From Dermatophilus congolensis (lineage in GTDB: Bacteria > Actinomycetota > Actinomycetes > Actinomycetales > Dermatophilaceae), in the NCBI GenBank assembly GCA_030538115.1, contig JAUNUP010000003.1:1-64000 (forward strand): a stretch of 64,000 nucleotides of DNA, given 5' to 3'. A program made the position numbers and the translations under genes. The notes beneath the pieces are model-generated. The model was not told the origin of the DNA. It did no database searches and saw nothing but the letters and a program-made list of their open reading frames with translations. The first letter of the stretch is position 1; each line of letters begins with the position of its first letter. This document shows, piece by piece, positions 59,456 to 64,000 of the stretch.

Positions 59456-61663
59456 TCAGTGATGCCCTGGGCCGTGGCCACGGTGGAAGGCCATCAGCTC
59501 CTTCGGCAGCACGACGAAGGGCCGCATCATCGTGTGATCCTCGTGGTCGAGGATGTGGCAGTGGTACATGAAGCTGCCGCTGGCGCCCTCGAAATGCCCG
59601 AGCACCTGCACCCATTCGCCGGCCTGAACCACCCACGTGTCCTTCATCCCCTGCGTGATCGCGTCGATGGGCCGCCCGGGCGTCGCGATCGGCAGCGGTG
59701 ACGTGGTCGTACCGGAGGTGAGGTCGAACTCCGGCACCGCACCTCCCGGACGGGTGATCGGCCATTGCGTGCGCGCGATCATCTGGAACTCGGTCATGTG
59801 AATGTGCATCGGGTGGTTGGGTCCGCCGAGGTGCAGGATGTTCCACACCGCCCACGACCCCTTGGCGAGGAAGATCGTCGTCGGATCGTCGAACAGCTTG
59901 GCCACCGTGCGCAGCGTGAGCAGCGTGCCGTCGGGGCGCATGAGCTGCACGGCATCCCGGTCGGGCACGGAGGCGCCGGGCGGCACAGGCTCGAGCTCCC
60001 ACAGCTCCGGGTGCAGGCTGCCCCGAATACCGGGCGGTACGACTCCGATCCAGGCGTGTTCGTGCTCGTGGATGAGCCGGTCACCGACACGGAGGGTGCC
60101 GTCGGCCAGGTGCTCGTAGCGCCGATACTGGCGGCTGAGCCTGCTCGGCAGCGTGAAGCGGTCACGCACCCGCTTGCTGCCCACGGTGAACTGCATGACC
60201 GTGGCGTCGGCGCTGCCCGGCTGCGCGTTGAGCACCGAGTCGCTCTCGTTGCGCAGCTCGAGGGTGCGGCCGCGGTAGGCGGCGAAGTCGACGAGGATGT
60301 CGAGCCGCTCGCCCGGCCCGATCTCGATGACCCCGCCCTCGGGCACCGCGGGAGCGGGCAGCAACCCACCCTCCGTGCCGATCACCACGATGGCCCCGGT
60401 CTGGCGGTTCGCGGCGAAGGCCGGATCGTCGGACGCCACCGCCGTCCCCGGCACGAGCTTTTCGTCGGTCGTGTCGTGTATCGCCAGCCGCATGATGCGC
60501 GAACCTGCCCCGTTGAGCAGCCTGAACCGGTACCAGCGCGGCTGCACCGGCAGGGTGGGCCAGATCGTGCCGTTGACGAGGTTGAACGGCCCGGTGATCG
60601 GGATCTCCCCGGGCGGACCGTCGGGCGAGAGCGAGAACCCGGCGTGCTTGTACAGCAGCCGGCCCGTGAACGTGTCGACGGCGTCGCGCGGCACTGACTC
60701 GAGGTTGCGGTCGCTGATCAGCAACGGCACCTCGTAGGCACCGGCCGGAAGGCCGAGCCGCGCCTCCTCGTCGTCGCGGATCAGGTAGAAGCCCGCGAGG
60801 CCCGCGTGCACGTTGAACCTGGTCACCGCCATGGCGTGATCGTGGTACCAGAGCGTCGCGGCCTCCTGCAGGTTCGGGTACGTGCAGCGCGTGACCCCGC
60901 CAGGCGTGGCGACGTTGTGGGCCCAGCCGTCGTCGTGCCCGTTGGTGAGGGCACCGTGCAGGTGCACCACCGTCGCGGCACGCAAGTCCTCGGAGGCGGC
61001 CAGCGGCGGATACGCATGCTCCCCCGCCCCACGGCTGGTCGAGTGCCCACCCGGCCGCATCGCCGTGACGAAGTCGGCGTTGAAGCCTGGGGTTCCCGGT
61101 GGCAGCGGAGGAACCCGCACCACGTCGAACGGCAGAGGGGCGGCCGCGCCACCTGCGAAGAGATCGTTTCGCCAGTCGACGTACGTGCGACGGCCGCGCT
61201 TCACCTCGATCGTGGGGCCGGGGACCGATCCCTCGTACGTCCACGCGTCCACCGTGGGCAGATCACGGTGAAATCGCACGCGGCCCGGCATCGCCCTGAT
61301 CACCACGGGCGTCTCCGGATCGCGCCACGCCTGGATGACTCGCGGCACCCGCAGCCGGTCACGGAACTTGCGCAGCCCCAGCCCGGAGGCGACACCCGCC
61401 TCGCCCACGCGCGCGGCCCTGACCTGCACGTGGGCGGCGCCGACATCCTCGGGCCCACCGTCCGCGGAGTCCGGTGCCTCCCCCACGGTTTCGACCTCCG
61501 TCACGGGCACGACCTCAGTTGCAGGCGGCACAGTCGGCGGAGGCGATTCGCCGCGCAGCAGAGACACGGGCAACGGCGGCGCACTGCCGGTCTGGGCGAG
61601 GTTGGCGTACTCCTGGTCGATGACGGCGGCGCGGTCGAGCACTGCGCTCAGGTTCTCGGGCAT
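59456..61663 (-). CDS. Multicopper oxidase
   Basis: A 735-residue copper oxidase. Copper ligands stand out: VVHLHGALTNGHDDG and LWYHDHAMAVTRFN in the first domain, and HPMHIHMTEFQMI and MYHCHILDHEDHTMMRPF in the last. The length and HDH-rich pattern recall phenoxazinone-synthase or bilirubin-oxidase-like enzymes, and the C-terminal HRGHGPGHH adds possible metal sites. The N-terminus (MPENLSAVLDRAAVID) has no obvious signal peptide, so it may be cytoplasmic or use another route. The start ATG at 61663 is preferred to a much longer in-frame extension with poor codon use. Iron or copper oxidation is possible; a leader with two dyads and an iron-box-like site suggests metal control. Confidence 0.88.
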   Translation of the reverse strand: MPENLSAVLDRAAVIDQEYANLAQTGSAPPLPVSLLRGESPPPTVPPATEVVPVTEVETVGEAPDSADGGPEDVGAAHVQVRAARVGEAGVASGLGLRKFRDRLRVPRVIQAWRDPETPVVIRAMPGRVRFHRDLPTVDAWTYEGSVPGPTIEVKRGRRTYVDWRNDLFAGGAAAPLPFDVVRVPPLPPGTPGFNADFVTAMRPGGHSTSRGAGEHAYPPLAASEDLRAATVVHLHGALTNGHDDGWAHNVATPGGVTRCTYPNLQEAATLWYHDHAMAVTRFNVHAGLAGFYLIRDDEEARLGLPAGAYEVPLLISDRNLESVPRDAVDTFTGRLLYKHAGFSLSPDGPPGEIPITGPFNLVNGTIWPTLPVQPRWYRFRLLNGAGSRIMRLAIHDTTDEKLVPGTAVASDDPAFAANRQTGAIVVIGTEGGLLPAPAVPEGGVIEIGPGERLDILVDFAAYRGRTLELRNESDSVLNAQPGSADATVMQFTVGSKRVRDRFTLPSRLSRQYRRYEHLADGTLRVGDRLIHEHEHAWIGVVPPGIRGSLHPELWELEPVPPGASVPDRDAVQLMRPDGTLLTLRTVAKLFDDPTTIFLAKGSWAVWNILHLGGPNHPMHIHMTEFQMIARTQWPITRPGGAVPEFDLTSGTTTSPLPIATPGRPIDAITQGMKDTWVVQAGEWVQVLGHFEGASGSFMYHCHILDHEDHTMMRPFVVLPKELMAFHRGHGPGHH

Positions 61664-61682
61664 GGTCCCTCCCACAGTCTTC

Positions 61683-61725
61683 CGCCCCGGATCGGGGCGC
61701 GAGTCGATGGATCCATCAACTCGCG
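61683..61725 (-). promoter_or_regulatory. Two dyads in the multicopper oxidase leader
   Basis: A hairpin CGCCCCG-GAT-CGGGGCG (61683-61699) adjoins a 28-bp near-perfect palindrome (61698-61725, arms CGCGAGT, one mismatched pair, centre GGATCC). Both lie between the start codon and the iron-box-like site, so they belong to the leader or an operator. Confidence 0.5.
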
Positions 61726-61754
61726 AGACCAGCAGCGCTATCAATACACAGAAC

Positions 61755-61769
61755 AGGTGAGGCTCACCT
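61755..61769 (-). promoter_or_regulatory. DtxR/IdeR-like iron box
   Basis: AGGTGAGGCTCACCT is a 15-bp inverted repeat (7-bp arms) that fits 14 of 19 positions of the DtxR/IdeR consensus as I recall it. It lies about 90 bases upstream of the multicopper oxidase ATG, within a promoter-like stretch. Iron-dependent repression of the oxidase is inferred. Confidence 0.4.
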
Positions 61770-62070
61770 ACGTCAGTGGGATGACAGGGGTGGCGCGCTG
61801 CGCTGAACGCTGCAGACGAGAGGGCTGGGGGCGACCGACACGGCTGGGGTCGATGAGGGCTCGACGGGGCTTCGACGGAGAGCGCTGCCGAGAGGGGCGA
61901 CCGCCGGACCGCCGGGGACTCCCCTGAGATCCCCGGCCGCCCAGGCCGTGCGGCGGAGAGATCGCCGTACAGGTCTGCGATCGACGCTGCGCCCGCATGC
62001 GCTGCTCGAGACGACCTGCGCGCCAAGTGGACCAGCGCGAATATCGGCTTCGATCAACGAATCTGGACAC

Positions 62071-62107
62071 TGTCAAGAATGTTGACAGCGACAAGACTAC
62101 GTATGAT
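62071..62107 (+). promoter_or_regulatory. Operator and -10 region of the TetR gene
   Basis: TGTCAA-GAATG-TTGACA is a perfect 6-bp inverted repeat (62071-62087). A -10 TATGAT (62102-62107) lies seven bases before the ATG at 62115, giving a probable leaderless start. The TTGACA arm looks like a -35 but its 14-base spacing is short. Confidence 0.45.
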
Positions 62108-62114
62108 CTTGCTC

Positions 62115-62702
62115 ATGTCAACATCGGCCAGTAGCTACCACCACGGCGACCTTGCGGCCGCCCTGGAGCTGGCCGCCATCGAGCTTCTCGGTGAGAAGAG
62201 CGCGTCGAGCTTGAGCCTCCGCGAGGTCGCCCGGAAGGCCGGGGTCAGCCACAACGCGCCCTACCATCACTTCTCCGACCGTCAGGGGCTGCTCGCGGCC
62301 GTCGCCACCCGGAGCATGGGCGACCTGTTCGAAACCATGACCCATGCGCGCGACGGCGGCGCCACCGCCAGAGAACGCCTGGTCGCAGTGGGCGTCGCCT
62401 ACGTCGACTTCGCGATCGACCACGCCGGACAGTTCGGCACGATCTTCGACTCCGCGATCTGCGACCCGACGCAGCCGACCCCCGCGATGGGCGAGCTGAT
62501 CGCGGCGAACTACGAACTGCTCGCCTCAGCGGTTCGCGAAGCGTTTCCCGACCAGACCGAAGATGCGGTCCCCGCCATCGCTGCCGGCCTCTGGGGGCTG
62601 GTGCACGGCCTGGCCAACCTCATCAGCACGGGCTACCTACCGCGCGAGGTCGTACCGAAGAGCCTCAACGACATGCTCGACATGCGCCTCGGCGAGGAGT
62701 GA
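62115..62702 (+). CDS. TetR/AcrR family transcriptional regulator
   Basis: A 195-residue repressor with helix-turn-helix LELAAIELLGEKSASSLSLREVARKAGVSHNAPYHHFSDRQGLLAAVA and a helical C-terminal domain with GLVHGLANLISTGYL. It is divergent from the multicopper oxidase across 451 bases. Candidate operators are the TGTCAA/TTGACA dyad before its own start and the large palindrome in the oxidase leader. ATG 62115 (MSTSASSYHHGDL) is preferred to in-frame starts at 62079 and 62103, because the -10 region sits directly before it. Confidence 0.87.
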   Translation: MSTSASSYHHGDLAAALELAAIELLGEKSASSLSLREVARKAGVSHNAPYHHFSDRQGLLAAVATRSMGDLFETMTHARDGGATARERLVAVGVAYVDFAIDHAGQFGTIFDSAICDPTQPTPAMGELIAANYELLASAVREAFPDQTEDAVPAIAAGLWGLVHGLANLISTGYLPREVVPKSLNDMLDMRLGEE

Positions 62703-62761
62703 TCGCGCCCCGAAGACACAGCCGGTCCCGCCGCCCGCGGCCTTCACGGATGAGCCGCAGA

Positions 62762-63319
62762 CTAATGCCGGACCAGCTCCTCCGGGACCGACCCAATTCC
62801 GCGGACGTCACGCACGAGCATCGCGTCGATCGTCTCCCCGTTTCGCAGCACGGTGAGAGAGCCGCGCGATTCGAGGATGACGAGCGACACCTCCGTGTAA
62901 CTGCGCACCCCGGCCAGCCGTAAGCGGATGTCGAGGTCGTGTTCGTTGATCCCCGCCGCCCTCAGCTCGGAGCGGAGCAGCCTTCCCTCGCTGAACACGA
63001 CCCTCGCCGGGCGACGCCGCTTGTGCTGCCGTGTCACCCCTTTGGCGCGCAAGAACCCGAATCCCGACTCCAGCACCGCAAGCGTGCCGATCGCGACGAG
63101 CCCGCCCAGCAGTGTCGGCGAGTTGCCGAGCATCGCGCGGGCGAGCACGGCGCCGGTCACGGTGGCGAGCGCGAGACTGAGGGGCGACGTACTCGACTGC
63201 AGCCGCTGGCTCCACAGTTCGAGCAACCCGGAGTACACGAGATACAGCACGGTCGTCGCCCCGACAACCCCAGCGACCTGCGGCCATGTGATCCCGATTT
63301 GAGCCCAGAGCGCGTCCAT
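62762..63319 (-). CDS. DUF421 membrane protein (YetF-like)
   Basis: A 185-residue protein with three N-terminal spans (VAGVVGATTVLYLVYSGLLELW, LSLALATVTGAVLARAML, TLLGGLVAIGTLAVLESGFGFL) and a cytoplasmic DUF421 domain with RPARVVFSEGRLLRSELRAAGINEHDLDIRLRLAG. It is convergent with the TetR gene. DUF421 proteins are thought to associate with the membrane and spore or stress functions in other bacteria; the role here is unknown. Confidence 0.87.
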   Translation of the reverse strand: MDALWAQIGITWPQVAGVVGATTVLYLVYSGLLELWSQRLQSSTSPLSLALATVTGAVLARAMLGNSPTLLGGLVAIGTLAVLESGFGFLRAKGVTRQHKRRRPARVVFSEGRLLRSELRAAGINEHDLDIRLRLAGVRSYTEVSLVILESRGSLTVLRNGETIDAMLVRDVRGIGSVPEELVRH

Positions 63320-63439
63320 GCCCCCGATTCTCGACCTCGAACCACCGAGCCGGAGCCCGGTGACGCGAGGTCAGTTCGTTCACCCCAGCCAGCCGACACC
63401 ATCAGGCACGTCAGGCGACTTCGATGATCTCCGGAACCG

Positions 63440-63475
63440 AGAGGCGCGTCACGCGCTCACAGCTGCCGCGCCTCT
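63440..63475 (-). terminator. Hairpin after the M23 peptidase gene
   Basis: AGAGGCGCG (63440-63448) and CGCGCCTCT (63467-63475) form a 9-bp stem with an 18-base loop, 12 bases after the stop at 63488 on the minus strand. Confidence 0.5.
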
Positions 63476-63487
63476 TCAGCAGACACG

Positions 63488-64000
63488 TCACGTGACGTCG
63501 ATGATCTCCGACTCTTCGGGCAGCCTCGCGGTCGCGGCCGAATCGCCGAACGTGATCGGCAGGCCGCGTGCCGTCTCCCAGTGCATGGAGTCGACCGCCT
63601 GCACGTGTACGTGGGGTTGCGTGCTGTTGCCGGAGTTGCCGCATTCGCCGACCACGTCGCCCGCCTCGACCTCCTGGCCGAGTCGGACTCGTACGCTGCC
63701 CCGCCGCAGGTGGGCGACGGCGACGTAGACGCTTCGGGAGCCAGGAACCGCGATGACGACGTGGTTGCCGGCCAGCCCCTCGCCTCCGGCCCGGGCGCGC
63801 TCGGCCTGGGTGAGCATGTACGGGACGAGCGCGAACGAGCGGCGGGCCTCGTGGTCGGGGGCGCCGTCGTGGAGGGCGACGACTCGCCCCGAGACCGGGG
63901 CGAGGATGGGCGCCCCGAAGCCGGTGAACGACTCCGGTTCTTCGGTGGCGAACACGGCCCGCAGGGTGAGCGGGGCCGACAGCCCCTTCTCGTCGACGGC
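63488..64000 (-). CDS. M23-type metallopeptidase domain protein, 5' part outside the window
   Basis: The reading frame stays open to base 64000, so only the C-terminal 170 residues are seen. They show the M23/LysM-type peptidase fold: APILAPVSGRVVALHDGAPDHE, then VAHLRRGSVRVRLGQEV and VGECGNSGNSTQPHVHVQ with the HxH zinc motif. The first zinc ligand set (H..D) may lie in LHDGAPDHE but differs from the classic HxxxD. It would cut peptidoglycan cross-links. The extension beyond 64000 and its signal peptide cannot be judged. Confidence 0.8.
   Translation of the reverse strand, partial: AVDEKGLSAPLTLRAVFATEEPESFTGFGAPILAPVSGRVVALHDGAPDHEARRSFALVPYMLTQAERARAGGEGLAGNHVVIAVPGSRSVYVAVAHLRRGSVRVRLGQEVEAGDVVGECGNSGNSTQPHVHVQAVDSMHWETARGLPITFGDSAATARLPEESEIIDVT

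Noticed and set aside
61773..62057. Minus-strand 94-residue frame in the multicopper oxidase/TetR spacer
   Set aside because: Low-complexity Ser/Arg/Pro composition, no ribosome site and no family.
62082..62107. TTGACA and TATGAT as a standard sigma70 promoter
   Set aside because: The 14-base spacing is too short; the TTGACA is better read as half of the operator dyad.

Overview
The window is GC-rich, densely packed DNA with short or overlapping gene junctions, many GTG starts and actinobacterial gene families (acetyl/propionyl-CoA-type carboxylases, DUF3618/holin-like modules, SACE_7301-type TetR, gamma-carbonic anhydrase, class 1 DISARM). It most likely comes from a chromosome of a high-GC actinomycete, probably Micrococcales. 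The genus cannot be fixed from the sequence alone. No rRNA, tRNA, CRISPR array or insertion sequence was recognised.

Layout. (1) 1-6,009: a branched-chain acyl-CoA (leucine-type) degradation operon, accD1-accA1-acyl-CoA dehydrogenase, with a well-formed promoter, a 9-bp-arm operator at its start site and an upstream TetR gene. The spacer between them holds a nested array of 56-bp and 108-bp repeats built on one 12-bp dyad. (2) 6,223-8,233: a three-gene cell-envelope module (DUF3618, holin-like, coiled-coil protein). (3) 8,293-11,422: a translationally coupled operon of an acyl-CoA dehydrogenase-like protein, a PIG-L deacetylase/methyltransferase fusion and a glycosyltransferase. (4) 11,520-13,921: LuxR-type regulator, DUF4298 protein and serB. 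(5) 13,908-34,528: a defence island. It holds a septum-formation-like membrane protein, a PIN-domain protein coupled to an XRE/ImmA-IrrE regulator, a complete class 1 DISARM operon (drmD-drmMI-drmA-drmB-drmC) and a convergent DUF4011/DUF3320-type helicase-nuclease that looks internally shortened. (6) 34,681-41,414: phosphonate uptake (phnDCE, with fused PhnE) and catabolism (HpnW, HpnX, HpnZ families). (7) 41,556-52,302: housekeeping and stress genes: hemerythrin, VOC, GNAT, DUF2157/GDYXXLXY pair, pterin dehydratase-VOC fusion, DUF488, ctaD, a lipoprotein cyclophilin, an ArfB-like release factor with an apparent CTG start, an IsdG-like monooxygenase, an isochorismatase, DUF1801 and an EamA transporter. 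(8) 52,503-57,605: a secreted DUF2202 protein with a Gly-Gln-rich tail, a two-component system, a methyltransferase and a second EamA transporter. (9) 57,727-64,000: gamma-carbonic anhydrase, a mazEF-type pair, acylphosphatase, a multicopper oxidase with a structured leader and an iron-box-like site, a TetR regulator, a DUF421 protein and an M23 peptidase cut by the window end.

How the parts fit. The defence island is the main accessory segment. DISARM is a described multi-gene anti-phage system combining methylation, helicases and a phospholipase D-family protein. The flanking ImmA/XRE-PIN pair and the DUF3320 protein may be extra defence layers or a regulator of the island. A second signal is a palindromic element centred on CTGCTAGCAG, present four times in three unrelated intergenic positions, which could be a small regulon or a dispersed hairpin repeat. 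The gap-only stretches over 300 bases are 4,833-5,409 (promoter, operator, repeat array) and 61,664-62,114 (multicopper oxidase leader, iron-box-like site, TetR operator).
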